A stretch of 64,000 nucleotides of DNA from Armigeres subalbatus (GCF_024139115.2 NC_085139.1:256683679-256747678), one strand, 5' to 3'. Positions 11,201-22,400 are shown, counted from the first letter of the stretch. Numbers and translations: made by a program. Notes: generated from the letters alone by a model not told the origin.

Positions 11201-14200
11201 GAGGAACTTCCGGAGGAATTCCTGGAGGAACTTCCGGAGAATTCCTGGAGGAACTTCCGGAGGAATTCCTGGAGGAACTTCCGGAGGAATTCCTGGAGGA
11301 ACTTCCGGAGGAATTCCTGGAGGAACTTCCGAGGAATTCCTGGAGGAACTTCGGAGGAATTCCTGGAGGAACTTCCGGAGGAATTCCTGGAGGAACTTCC
11401 GGAGGAACTCCTGGAGGAACTTCCGGAGGAATTCCTGGAGGAACTTCGGAGGAATTCCTGGAGGAACTTCCGGAGGAATTCCTGGAGGAACTTCCGGAGG
11501 AATTCCTGGAGGAACTTCGGAGGAATTCCTGGAGGAACTTCGGAGGAATTCCTGGAGGAACTTCCGGAGGAATTCCTGGAGGAACTTCCGGAGGAATTAC
11601 TGGAGGAACTTCCGAAGGAATTCCTGGAGGAACTTCCAGAGGAATTCCTGGAGGAACTTCCGGAGGAATTCGCGGAGGAACTTCCGAGGGAGTCCTGGAG
11701 GAACTTCCGAGGGAATTCCTGGAGGAACTTCGGTGGAATTCCTGGAGGAACTTCGGTGGAATTCCTGGAGGAACTTCCGGAGGAATTCCTGGAGGAACTT
11801 CGGAGGAATTCCTGGAGGAACTTCCGGAGGAATTCCTGGAGGAACTTCGGAGGAATTCCTCGAGGAACTTTCGGAGGAATTCCTGGAGGAACTTCCGGAG
11901 GAATTCCTGGAGGAACTTCCGGAGGAATTCCTGGAGGAACTTCCGGAGGAATTCCTGGAGGAACTTCTGGAGGAATTCCTGGAGGAACTTCCGGAGGAAT
12001 TCCTGGAGGAACTTCCGGAGGAATTCCTGGAGGAACTTTCGGAGGAATTCCTGGAGGAACTTCCGAAGGAATTCCTGGAGGATCTTCCGAAGGAATTCCT
12101 GGAGGAACTTCCGAAGGAATTCCTGGAGGAACTTCCGAAGGAATTCCTGGAGGAACTTCCGAAGGAGTTCCTGGAGGAACTTCCGAAGGAATTCCTGGAG
12201 GAACTTCCGAAGGAATTCCTGGAGGAACTTCGAAGGAATTCCTGAGGAACTTCCGAAGGAATTCCTGGAGGAACTTCGAAGGAATTCCTGGAGGAACTTC
12301 CGAAGGAATTCCTGGAGGAACTTCCGAAGGAATTCCTGGAGGAAATTGCGGAGGAATTCCCGGAGGAACTTGCGAAGCAATTCCTGGAGGAAATTTCAGA
12401 GGAATTCCTGGAGGAAATTTTAGAGGAATTCCTGAAGGAACTTCCGAAGGAATTCCTGGAGGAACTTCGAAAGAATTCCTGGAGGAACTTCCGAAGGAGT
12501 TCCTGGAGGAACTTCCAGAAGGAATTTCTGGAGGAATTTTCGAAGGAATTTCTAGAGGAATTTCCGAAGGAACTCCTAGAGGAACTTCCGAAGGAATTCC
12601 TGGAGGAACTTCTGAATGAATTTCTGGAGAAACTTCCGAAGGAATTCCTGGAGGAACTTCCGAAAAAATTCCTGGAGAATCATCCGAAAGAATTCCTAGA
12701 AGAACATCCGAAAGAATTCCTGGAGGAACTTTCCAAAGAATTCCTGGAGGAACTTCTGAAGAAATTCCTGTAGGAACTTCCGAAGGAATTCCTGGAAGAA
12801 CTTCCGAAAGAATTTCCGGAGGAACTTCCGAAGGAGTTCCTGGAGGAAATTTCCGAAGGAATTCTAGGACGAACTTTCGAAGGAATTCCTGGAGGAACTT
12901 CCGAAGGAATTCCTAGAAGAACTTCCGAAGGATTTCCTGGAGAAACTTCCGAAGGAATTCCTGGTTGAACTTCCGAAAGAATTCCTAGAGAAACTTCCGA
13001 AGGAATTCCTAGAGGAACTTCCGAAGGAATTCCTGGAGGAACTTCCGAAGGAATTCCTAGAGGAACTTCCGAAGGAATTCCTGGAGGAACTTCCGAAGGA
13101 ATTCCTGGAGGAACTTCCTGAGGAATTCGTGGAGGATCTTCCTGAGGAAGTTCTGGAGGAACTTCCGAAGGAATTCCTGGAGGAACTTCCGGAGGAATTC
13201 CTGGAGGAACTTCCGGAGGAATTCCTGGAGGAACTTCCGAAGGAATTCCTGGAGGAACTTCCGAAGGAATTCCTGGAGGAGCTTCCGAAGGAATTCCTGG
13301 AGGAACTTTCGGAGGAATTCCTGGAGGAACTTCCGGAGGAATTCCTGGAGGAACTTCCGGAGGAATTCCTGGAGGAACTTCCGGAGGAATTCCTGGAGGA
13401 ACTTCCGAAGGAATTCCTGGAGGAACTTCCGAAGGAATTCCTGGAGGAACTTCCGAAGAAATTCCTGGAGAAACTTCCGAAGGAATTCCTGGAGGAACTT
13501 CCGAAGGAATTCCTGGAGGAACTTCCGAAGGAATTCCTGGAGGAACTTCCGAATGAATTCCTAGAGGAACTTCCGAAGGAATTCCTAGAGGAACTTCCGA
13601 AGGAATACCTGGAGGAACTTCCGAAGGAATTCCTGGAGGAACTTCCGAAGGAATTCCTGGAGGAACTTCCGAAGGAATTCCTGGAGGAACTTCCGAAGGA
13701 ATTCCTGGAGGAACTTCCGAAGGAATTCCTGGAGGAACTTCCGAAGGAATTCCTGGAGGAACTTCCGAAGGAATTCCTGGAGGAACTTCGAAAGAATTCC
13801 TGGAGGAACTTCCGAAGGAATTCCTGGAGGAACTTCCGAAGGAATTCCTGGAGGAACTTCCGAAGGAATTCCTGGAGGAACTTCCGAAGGAATTCCTGGA
13901 GGAACTTCCGAAGGAATTCCTGGTTGAACTTCCGAAAGAATTCCTAGAGGAACTTCCGAAGGAATTCCTGGAGGAACTTCCGAAAGAATTCCTGGAGGAA
14001 CTTCCGAAGGAATTCCTGGAGGAACTTCCGAAGGAATTCCTGGAAGAACTTCCGAAAGAATTCCTGGAGGAACTTCCGAAGGAGTTCCTGGAGGAACTTC
14101 CGAAGGAATTCTAGGACGAACTTCCGAAGGAATTCCTGGAGGAACTTCCGAAGGAATTCCTGGAGGAACTTCCGAAGGATTTCCTGGAGGAACTTCCGAA

Positions 14201-17200
14201 GGATTTCCTGGAGGAACTTCCGAAGGAATTCCTGGAGGAACTTCCGAAGGAATTCCTGGAGGAACTTCCAAAGGAATTCCTGGAGGAACTTCCGAAGGAA
14301 TTCCTGGAGGAACTTCCGAAGGAATTCCTGGAGGAACTTCCGAAAGAATTCCTGGAGGAACTTCCGAAGGAATTCCTGGAGGAACTTCCGAAGGAATTCC
14401 TGGAGGAACTTCCGAAGGAATTCCTGGAGAACTTCCGAAGGAATTCCTGGAGGAACTTCCGAAGGAATTCCTGGAGGAACTTCCGAAGGAATTCCTGGAG
14501 GAACTTCCGAAGGAATTCCTGGAGGAACTTCCGAAGGAATTCCTGGAGGAACTTCCGAAGGAATTCCTGGAGGAACTTCTGAAGGAATTCCTGGAGGAAC
14601 TTCCGAAGGAATTCCTGGAGGAACTTCCGAAGGAATTCCTGGAGGAACTTCCGAAGAAATTCCTGGAGGAACTTCCGAAGGAATTCCTGGAGGAACTTCC
14701 GAAAGAATTCCTGGAGGAACTTCCGAAGGAATTCCTGGAGGAACTTCCGAAGGAATTCCTGGAAGAACTTCCGAAAGAATTCCTGGAGGAACTTCCGAAG
14801 GAGTTCCTGGAGGAACTTCCGAAGGAATTCTAGGACGAACTTCCGAAGGAATTCCTGGAGGAACTTCCGAAGGAATTCCTGGAGGAACTTCCGAAGGATT
14901 TCCTGGAGGAACTTCCGAAGGATTTCCTGGAGGAACTTCCGAAGGAATTCCTGGAGGAACTTCCGAAGGAATTCCTGGAGGAACTTCCAAAGGAATTCCT
15001 GGAGGAACTTCCGAAGGAATTCCTGGAGGAACTTCGAAGGAATTCCTGGAGGAACTTCCGAAAGAATTCCTGGAGGAACTTCGAAGGAATTCCTGGAGGA
15101 ACTTCCGAAGGAATTCCTGGAGGAACTTCCGAAGGAATTCCTGGAGGAACTTCGAAGGAATTCCTGGAGGAACTTCCGAAGGAATTCCTGGAGGAACTTC
15201 CGAAGGAATTCCTGGAGGAACTTCGAAGGAATTCCTGGAGGAACTTTCGAAGGAATCCCTGGAGGAACTTCCGAAGGAATTCCTGGAGGAACTTCGAAGG
15301 AATTCCTGGAGGAACTTCCGAAGGAATTCCTGGAGGAACTTCCGAAGGAATTCCTGGAGGAACTTCTGAAGGAATTCCTGGAGGAACTTCCGAAGGAATT
15401 CCTGGAGGAACTTCCGAAGGAATTCCTGGAGGAACTTCCGAAGAAATTCCTGGAGGAACTTCCGAAGGAATTCCTGGAGGAACTTCCGAAGGAATTCCTG
15501 GAGGAACTTCCGAAGGAGTTCCTGGAGGAACTTCCGAAGGAATTCTTTGACGAACTTCCGAAGGAATTCCTGGAGGAACTTCCGAAGGAATTCCTGGAGA
15601 AACTTAAGAAGGAATTCCTGGTTGAACTTCCGAAAGAATTCCTAGAGGAACTTCCGAAGGAATTCCTAGAGGAACTTCCGAAGGAATTCCTAGAGGAACT
15701 TCCGAAGGAATTCCTAGAGGAACTTCCGAAGGAATTCCTAGAGGAACTTCCGAAGGAATTCCTAGAGGAACTTCCGAAGGAATTCCTAGAGGAACTTCCG
15801 AAGGAATTCCTAGAGGAACTTCCGAAGGAATTCCTAGAGGAACTTCCGAAGGAATTCCTAGAGGAACTTCCGAAGGAATTCCTAGAGGAACTTCCGAAGG
15901 AATTCCTGGCGGAAATTCGGAAGGAATTCCTGGAGGAACTTCCGAAGGTATTTCTGAAGGAACTTCCGAAGGAACTTCCGAAGGAACTTCCGAAGGAATT
16001 TCTGGAGGAACTTCTGAAGGAACTTCCGAAGGAATTCCTGGAGGAACTTTCGAATGAATTCCTGGAGGAACTTCCGAAGGAATTCCTGGAGGAACTTCCG
16101 AAGGAATTCTAGGACGAACTTCCGAAGGAATTCCTGGAGGAACTTCCGAAGGAATTCCTAGAAGAACTTCCGCAGGATTTCCTGGAGGAACTTCCGAAGG
16201 AATTCCTGGTTGAACTTCCGAAAGAATTCCTAGAGAAACTTCCGAAGGAATTCCTAGAGGAACTTCCGAAGGAATTCCTAGAGGAACTTCCGAAGGAATT
16301 CCTGGAGGAACTTCCGAAGGAATTCCTGGAGGAACTTCCGAAGGAATTCCTGGAGGAACTTCCGGAGGAATTCGTGGAGGAACTTCCGGAGGAATTTCTG
16401 GAGGAACTTCCGGAGGAATTCCTGGAGGAACTTCCGGAGGAATTCCTGGAGGAACTTCCGGAGGAATTCCTGGAGGAACTTCCGGAGGAATTCCTGGAGG
16501 AACTTCCGGAGGAATTCCTGGAGGAACTTCCGGAGGAATTCCTGGAGGAACTTCCGGAGGAATTCCTGGAGGAACTTCCGGAGGAATTCCTGGAGGAACT
16601 TCCGGAGGAATTCCTGGAGGAACTTCCGAAGGAATTCCTGGAGGAACTTCCGAAGGAATTCCTGGAGGAACTTCCGAAGTCCTGGAGGAACTTTCGAAGG
16701 AATTCCTGGAGGAACTTCCGAATGAATTCCTGGACAAACTTTGGAAGGAATTCCTGGACGAGCTTCCGAAGGAAATCCTGGACGAACTTCCGAAGGAATT
16801 CCTGGACAAACTTCCGATAGAAATTCCCGGAGGAACTTCCGAAGTAATTCCTGGACAAACTTCCGAGGGATTTGCTGGAGGAATTTCCGGAGGAATTTAG
16901 GGAGGAATTTCTGGAGGAATTTCCTGAGGAATTCCTGGAAGAAATTTCGGAGGAATTCCTGGAGGAACTTGTGAAGGAATTCCTATAGAAACGTCTGGCG
17001 GAATGCCTGGAGAAACGTCCGGAGGAATTTGTAGAGAAACTTTCGAAGGAAATCATGGAGGAACACCCGGAATTATTCCTGGAGGAACATTAGGAGGAAT
17101 TCCTGGAGGAACTTTCGGAGGTGTTCATTAGGGTGGCTCAAATTAGTATGGGAAATTTTTTTTTCAATTTTTTTTGATGGGCCGCCCTCTTACTCGGCTC

Positions 17201-17431
17201 TATTCGATGCCCTGATGCTCTGGACAAAATTTCAGCCAAATCGGTCAACGTTTGGGCGGTGCTAAACTCGTTGGAAGTTTATACGCAAAAATGTATGCAC
17301 TGTTCATGGATGAATTTCCGAAAGAATTCCTGGGGGATCTTGCGAAGGAATTCTGGAGGAACTTTAAAAGGAATTCCTGGAGGATCTTCCGAACGCATTG
17401 CTGGAGGAACTTCCGAAAGAATTCCTGGAGA
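8225..17431. repeat. 24-bp satellite array, ~9.2 kb
   Basis: The unit is GGAATTCCTGGA followed by GGAACTTCCGAA. Dividing length by 24 gives roughly 380 units. The unit contains two short palindromes (GGAATTCC and GGAACTTCC), and most carry an EcoRI site. Because 24 is a multiple of 3 and the unit has no stop in any frame, all six frames stay open: EFLEELPK, GIPGGTSE and NSWRNFRR forward; EVPPGIPS, SSSRNSFG and KFLQEFLR reverse. This yields spurious ORFs of up to 813 codons. About 8,225-8,440 is in reverse orientation; the rest is forward. Variant blocks occur: GGAGG type (~11,040-12,060, 13,180-13,400, 16,360-16,620) and CCTAGAGG type (~15,640-15,900). The MITE fragment at 17,131-17,304 interrupts it. 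I do not regard it as protein-coding. Confidence 0.95.
17131..17304 (+). mobile_element. GGGTGGCTCAAA MITE, 3'-truncated, inside the array
   Basis: Begins after TA (17,129-17,130) with GGGTGGCTCAAATTAGTATG and matches the full copy at 58,481-58,742 through GGAAGTTTATA and the following ATGTAT, then stops. The 24-bp units resume at about 17,310. GTTCAT occurs on both sides, which may reflect repair. It post-dates the array. Confidence 0.75.
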
Positions 17432-17439
17432 ACAATGAA

Positions 17440-17720
17440 TGATTCTAAAGAAAGTTCCGCCGGTTTACAACGAAATTTTCGAATTGACCATTTTTACCGA
17501 TTATCCGGATCTTCCAGGGGACATCCTGGTGACACAATGGTTCCTATGTGGTCAAAACATCAATTGCATACCCAGGGTTCGATAACAAACAATCCAGAAA
17601 AAAAATCCCGCCGCTCTACAATGAAATTTACGAATGTACCATGTGCACGGATGTTCCGGATCTTTCAGGGGACCACCCAGTGGCCACAATGTTTCATCCG
17701 TTGATGTCGTCGATTGTCGG
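17440..17720 (+). repeat. Right inverted flank of the 24-bp array
   Basis: Two tandem units, each with GGATCTT(C/T)CAGGGGAC, then C(C/A)TnGTG(A/G)CCACAATG-like sequence. They are the inverted counterpart of 7,757-8,040 in the same outside-to-inside order. The ORFs here (17,252-17,778) are not conserved between the two sides, which argues against coding. Confidence 0.65.
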
Positions 17721-17854
17721 GAAACAACAAAAACCATCAGCGCAAGCGCAAATTTATTACGGAAATGACGTTTGCTGATATTATTGTTCGTTGTTGTTTT
17801 GGTTGGAACAACTGTTCGTCCGACGGTTGTAGAGACTGAATTGGTCGGACTTAC

Positions 17855-18027
17855 TTGGGGGCGGAGTCAAAGTTGTACAACATGTCGGAGCGTGTGTGAG
17901 ACGCTGCGCCTAGTTGCTCTTCCGTTGGGAGTGCCACTTCCAGCTGCTGCGCGTAGTCCTGGGCTAGTCTACCGTCTTGTAGCCGCCCAATGTTTAGCTG
18001 CGGCGGACCACTCCGACGCGTGTTGTA
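17855..18027 (-). pseudogene. APE-type retrotransposon polyprotein, part after the endonuclease
   Basis: Minus-strand translation gives RRSGPPQLNIGRLQDGRLA, then QDYAQQLEVALPTEEQLGAA, then a stop after DSAPK. This is the linker between endonuclease and RT in RTE-like elements. It is the direct in-frame continuation of 18,850-19,070 once the 820-bp MITE and one TA are discounted. The ORF is cut by a TAA near 17,856. Confidence 0.7.
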
Positions 18028-18847
18028 GGGTAAGACGGTATAATATGCCCCCCCTAAGGCAACTCCTTGATAACTTTTTTCTTTTCAACGCAATTTATGC
18101 AAACTTTGTGTTATTTGGTAGTCCAGGAAGTCGCAAATGCGTTGCCCGTGAGTAGTCATATAAAAATATTACAGAAAACACGTAATAAAGCTTTTTTGAA
18201 AAGTCGTGAAAAATGAATTTTAAAAAGTGCCTGGGCAATACGCCCCACCTCAACCAAAGTCATTTAATAGCCCTTCATTAGTATTTTATCAATCCCATAA
18301 TAAAAAGGCTACAAATCCTTATGCGCTTGACATTAAAAAACCAACATAGGTCCATTCAAGCAGGTATGAATTACATTTCAATATTTTCCATACAATTTTG
18401 AAGCAACTGCTGCAGGCTCGCTGCGCTTGTGTCCAGTTGGTAAGGGCATATCGTCCTGCCTACACTGGGGCGTTTTGGCCAGTGAAATATGTTTTCGAAA
18501 ATCGTTACATTTTTGAAGATGGAAGAAATTTTATATCATATTAACCACTGAGAAAAGTAATTTTGTTGCCCAACTGAGTGTTCCAGTGCAAGTTTTGCGG
18601 ACAGTATGCCAGAGTCGCTCCAGAATGTTCAGCAAACAAACATTAAAAGTTACATCAAAACTGTGACTTTTTGTATTTTGCAAATATTTTCATTGTGTAA
18701 TACAAAAATATTCCCATATTCACATAGGATGATGGTTTTACAAATATTTATAGGTACCAACTGAATTTGACCCTTAGTTAGTTATAGTTTTCTAGAAATC
18801 CAAGGGGGGCGTTTTGGCCAGGTGGGGCGCATTATACCGTCTTACCC
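18028..18847. mobile_element. 820-bp TA-flanked MITE (GGGTAAGACGG family), copy 1
   Basis: The left terminus GGGTAAGACGGTATAATATG and the right terminus are inverted repeats (reverse complement GGGTAAGACGGTATAATGCG). TA dinucleotides lie at 18,026-18,027 and 18,848-18,849. There is no transposase ORF. Tc1/mariner-type target choice is inferred from the TA duplication. It lies inside a retrotransposon ORF. Copies 2 and 3 are at 21,206 and 39,071. Confidence 0.9.
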
Positions 18848-18849
18848 TA

Positions 18850-19070
18850 CACCTTTGAGAGTTTTGAGCGCAGACATACTGCAACGAGGTAGAGGTCGGA
18901 TTCAATATTCGCACTGCGGTAAGTGCGTACGTTCGTGATGTCGGAGAAGAATTTGCCGTCGATTAGAACGTGGTCGATTTGGTTTTCCGTTACTTGATTA
19001 GGTGATTTCCTTGTGGCCTTGTGGATACCCTTGCGGGGAAGAAGGTGCTTCGAACTACCACTCCGGTTCC
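18850..19070 (-). pseudogene. APE endonuclease C-terminus of a non-LTR retrotransposon
   Basis: The minus strand reads RKGIHKATRKSPNQ, then VTENQIDHVLIDGKF, then NVRTYRSANIESDLYLVAV. The QIDHVLID and SDhYLV blocks are hallmarks of the apurinic-type endonuclease of RTE-like elements; the usual SDH reads SDL here, so a catalytic histidine appears lost. The frame runs to the MITE boundary at 18,849 and resumes at 18,027. Only the C-terminal part of the domain is present. Confidence 0.75.
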
Positions 19071-19432
19071 ATCGATTTTGCTTGTGTTTGGCGTTTGCGC
19101 ACTACCGCCATCTGGTTGCCGCTTGGCCACTCACAGTGATTTTAGCATTGGGCGGCAATTCAGTGATGATGGTTTTGATTGCATTTTGTTCTAAGTGAGA
19201 CGTCTGTTTCTCTGTGGTAAGATCATATATGATGCCGTATAAGATGCTAAAGTGGAAGTGATATAGGTATTTCCCCATACAACATGTACATATATGGCCT
19301 CCTTTTTAGCATCTTATGTTGAATCATTTACGATTTTGTGTTAACTGGGTCTACTTTTTATACGTGCAGTTTACGTCTTGCGGTCGTGTCTTCTACAAAA
19401 CCGTTCTATTTTTTTGATTTTAGGATTTATTA
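19071..19432. other. No gene; short inverted repeat 19,239-19,317
   Basis: TAAGATGCTAAA (19,240-19,251) and TTTAGCATCTTA (19,305-19,316) are perfect inverted repeats around a ~53-base loop. This may be the remnant of a tiny MITE. Nothing else is recognised. Confidence 0.45.
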
Positions 19433-19648
19433 GGGGAAATGTTCCAATCTCCATCTCACTGTACATATATCCATCTCATCGCTAAACAAAGAAATACGGC
19501 ACAAAATTCGTCGCTCCTTTTTGTCAACATGCGTGCTCACTGCTGAAAAAAATCACAAAAATAATAAACAAACCAAATTCCTTTCCATTGCTTTGTTTTT
19601 GATGGGATTGAAATAGGAGCTATGAGATGAAGTAACGAACCGTTCCCC
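19433..19648. mobile_element. Possible TA-flanked MITE, 216 bp
   Basis: The left end GGGGAAATGTTCC, with CCATCTCA further in, pairs with the right end GGTTCGTTACTTCATCTCA read in reverse complement; the termini are GGGGAA and TTCCCC. TA flanks both sides (19,431-19,432 and 19,649-19,650). The inverted match is imperfect, so it is old or a chance arrangement. Confidence 0.5.
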
Positions 19649-19650
19649 TA

Positions 19651-20812
19651 TATAGATTTTTTATTATAAAATTTGGCTAATGTGACCAGATAAATTTTGT
19701 GTGAGCACGAGACAAAAAAAGTTCATAGTTCAATATGTTTTAGAAATGCGCTCAGAACTTATTAATAAAACAAGGTTTAGTTTGCTAACTGTTTGATAAA
19801 CGGTAACTCATTTTAGAAGTCAAAGCCTACGTTGAATGTGCAGCGCAATGTAGCTGTCATTGAGTTTCACATCGTTTTCAAGTTCTGCGGTCCCCTGTCC
19901 GATAACTGTAAAACTGTTGCAACTATAGAATTGCAGCAGGCTGGGCAAATACGATCCATCCTTCCTGAAAGGGTTGATTAGATCTTATTTTTTCAAAGTC
20001 TATTCTGGTTGAATCTTCCACCTCCAGGAATATGATCCACGGTTTTTGTTCCAATTTACTTCCAAATGGGTGAGACTGAATAGATTTCGGCTTGGAGACC
20101 AAAATCCGGCCTAAAGTTTTCCCGATATGTGAGGCAACCTTGAACACAATATTCATTTTATAAAGCCCTTTTTATCATCAAGTTATTCAACGCAATTATC
20201 GGATCTATTACAATTGATATTCAATATCAACGCTCTGAAGGTCGGTCTTCTAACTGGATTAAATTTTCGCAAGATTTTGATCAGCATGAAATTTAAATGG
20301 ATTGGGATTTTGGACGTTCCTTCCAAGGAAGGAATTCCAAGCAATCACCCAGCAAGAAATACATGGAAGAAAAATCTGTTTATAAGATTCCCAGGGTATA
20401 AAAAACAATCAATATGAAAATGGAGATTTTATTCCAGTTTTCATTTTTGTTAGCTATGGGCGTTCTTTGGAACCTAGTAATAAAATCGTCGCTTCAGTAC
20501 GTAATGTATTGATACCCCCTTTAAAATAAAGTTTAGTACAACTGCTGTCATAGCAACATTTTCGTAAGTTGTTTTATCATAAAACGAAAAAAACAACCAA
20601 ATGTAAGATAAATGGTACCGTGGTGCATCGAAACCCGTACACTTAGGCACTTCAGTATATGAAAAAGGCTCTAGAAAATACAAATCTAATGCAAATAAAA
20701 CGTTCGTTATTGATCTAACTGCACTACGACCTCTATTTTTTATCTGTTCCACTGTATTGTACTGAAAGTAATATAAAATATGATAAAATTACGAACAAAA
20801 TCAACACCTCTT
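19651..20812. other. No recognisable feature
   Basis: AT-rich. The ORFs at 19,923-20,156, 20,214-20,417 and 20,474-20,752 show no domain, signal peptide or splice context that I recognise. Confidence 0.4.
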
Positions 20813-20849
20813 GAATCGAAATCCGTCCATCGTGGACGGATTTCGAATC
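20813..20849. repeat. Near-perfect 17-bp-arm hairpin
   Basis: GAATCGAAATCCGTCCA, loop TCG, then TGGACGGATTTCGAATC; one mismatch in 17 pairs. The motif GTGGACGGATTTCG recurs at about 22,176 with a variant at 22,195. It may be the terminal motif of an unidentified repeat that the MITE at 21,206 later interrupted. Confidence 0.7.
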
Positions 20850-21205
20850 ACTCTTTATCATAATCCGTTCAGCTATTTTCTAACAAAATATTTAAATTAA
20901 AGCAGATCAATTGGTTAGAATAACACCCTAGTAACATTTTGGTTTTATACTGGTTTTATCACACTCTTGTAGAGTAAATTATGGTCTTCAAGAGCGTTAT
21001 AAAACTTAACATGTTACTTGGGCACTGTAATTAGCGCAATACGCACCTTGAGAAGCGATCCTTTTGTTATTTATGCTGCTGATCTTACTCTATTAATTGC
21101 GATTTGCAATTTAAACAGTCACTTTCGATACAATTGCGTCCAACACGCAAACAAAATGGCACCTGAAACTTCGCGTTCGCGGAGTGGCGATTTGTTTTTC
21201 AATTA
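20850..21205. other. No recognisable feature
   Basis: AT-rich spacer between the hairpin and MITE copy 2. No ORF with a recognisable product. Confidence 0.4.
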
Positions 21206-22037
21206 GGGGTAAGACGGTATAATATGCCCCCCCTAAGGCAAAACCTTGATAGCTTTTTACATTTCATCGCAATTTATGCATACTTTGTGTTGTTTGGTAG
21301 TGCAAGAAGTCGCAAATGCATTGCCTGTGAGTAGTCCTATAAAAATATTACAGATAACACGTAAAAATGCTTTTTTGAAAAGTCGTGAAAAAATGGATTT
21401 CAAAAAGTGCCTGGGCAATACGCCCCACCTTAGCCAAAGACGTTCCATAGCGCTTCATTAGTATTTTATCAATCCCATAATAAAAAGGTTACAAATCCTT
21501 ATGTGCTTGACATTAAAAAACCAACATAAGTCCATTTAATCAGGTTTTAATTACATTTCAATAATTTCCATACAACTTGGAAACTACGGCTGCAAGCTCG
21601 CCGCGCTTGTGTCCAGTTGGTAAGGGCATACCGTCCTGCCTACACTGGGGCGTTTTGGCCAGTAAAACATATTTTCGAAAATCGTTACGTTTATTTAGAT
21701 GGAAGTAATTTTATATCATATTAACCACTGAGATTTTATTTGAGAAGTTATTTTGTTGCCCAACTGAGTGTTCCCGTGCAAGTTTTGCGGACAGTATGCT
21801 AGCGTCGCTCCAGAATGTTGAGCAAACAAACATGAAAAGTTACATCAAAACTGTCACTTTTTGTATTTTGCTATTATTTTCATTATGTAAAACAAAAATA
21901 CTTCCACATTCACATAGTACGATGGTTTTACAAATATTTATAGGTACCAACTGATTTTGACCCTTAGTTAGTTATAGTTTTCTCGAAATCAAAGAGGGGC
22001 GTTTTGGCCAGGTGGGGCGCATTATACCGTCTTACCC
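21206..22037. mobile_element. TA-flanked MITE (GGGTAAGACGG family), copy 2
   Basis: Same family and orientation as 18,028-18,847, collinear along its whole length with scattered substitutions and small indels. TA lies at 21,204-21,205 and 22,038-22,039, and the left terminus has one extra G. The terminal motifs, TAATACAAAA-type internal blocks and the GGGGCGTTTTGGCCAG repeat are shared. No transposase. Confidence 0.9.
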
Positions 22038-22380
22038 TATGTTATTTTAATTTCAGAGCCTACTTTCCATTTCAATGGCCAGAAAGTTTACTGTCAAGTA
22101 TAAGATCAGGATGAGATAAATGATTCATAAATTTATTTCCACAATCCCTCTTTAATTTATTGATATCTAACGAAGTGGACGGATTTCGGTGCTGTACGGA
22201 TTTCGGTTCCTCACAAGCCCAGTGTTGGCAGAATAATGTTCAAATCTCAATCATCGAAGCCTCATGCTTGCGATCTGTAGGCTTGAGTTTTTCATACAAA
22301 ATCACATCATTTTGCTCATTTACCGAAAAATGATTTCGCTCGAAAAAACGTTAAAGCCCAATCGAAGAGAATTTTATGTT
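22038..22380. other. Intergenic; GGACGGATTTCG motifs
   Basis: Contains GTGGACGGATTTCGG and GTACGGATTTCGG at about 22,176-22,209, echoing the hairpin at 20,813. No gene seen. Confidence 0.4.
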
Positions 22381-22400
22381 CAGATATAGATTTACTATCC

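Noticed and set aside
8221..17056. Long ORFs (up to 813 codons) suggesting repetitive structural proteins
   Set aside because: They occur in all six frames at once, are set by the 24-bp unit and are frameshifted by single-base indels between units.
8225..17431. CRISPR-like array
   Set aside because: Direct repeats are contiguous with no unique spacers, and the genome is clearly eukaryotic.
8225..17431. Heat-shock-element array (GAA/TTC blocks)
   Set aside because: GAA and TTC cores are separated by one or zero bases, not the two-base spacing of nGAAnnTTCn.
17252..17778. 150- and 76-codon ORFs to the right of the array
   Set aside because: They span a MITE end, 24-bp units and the inverted flank, and are not conserved on the left flank.
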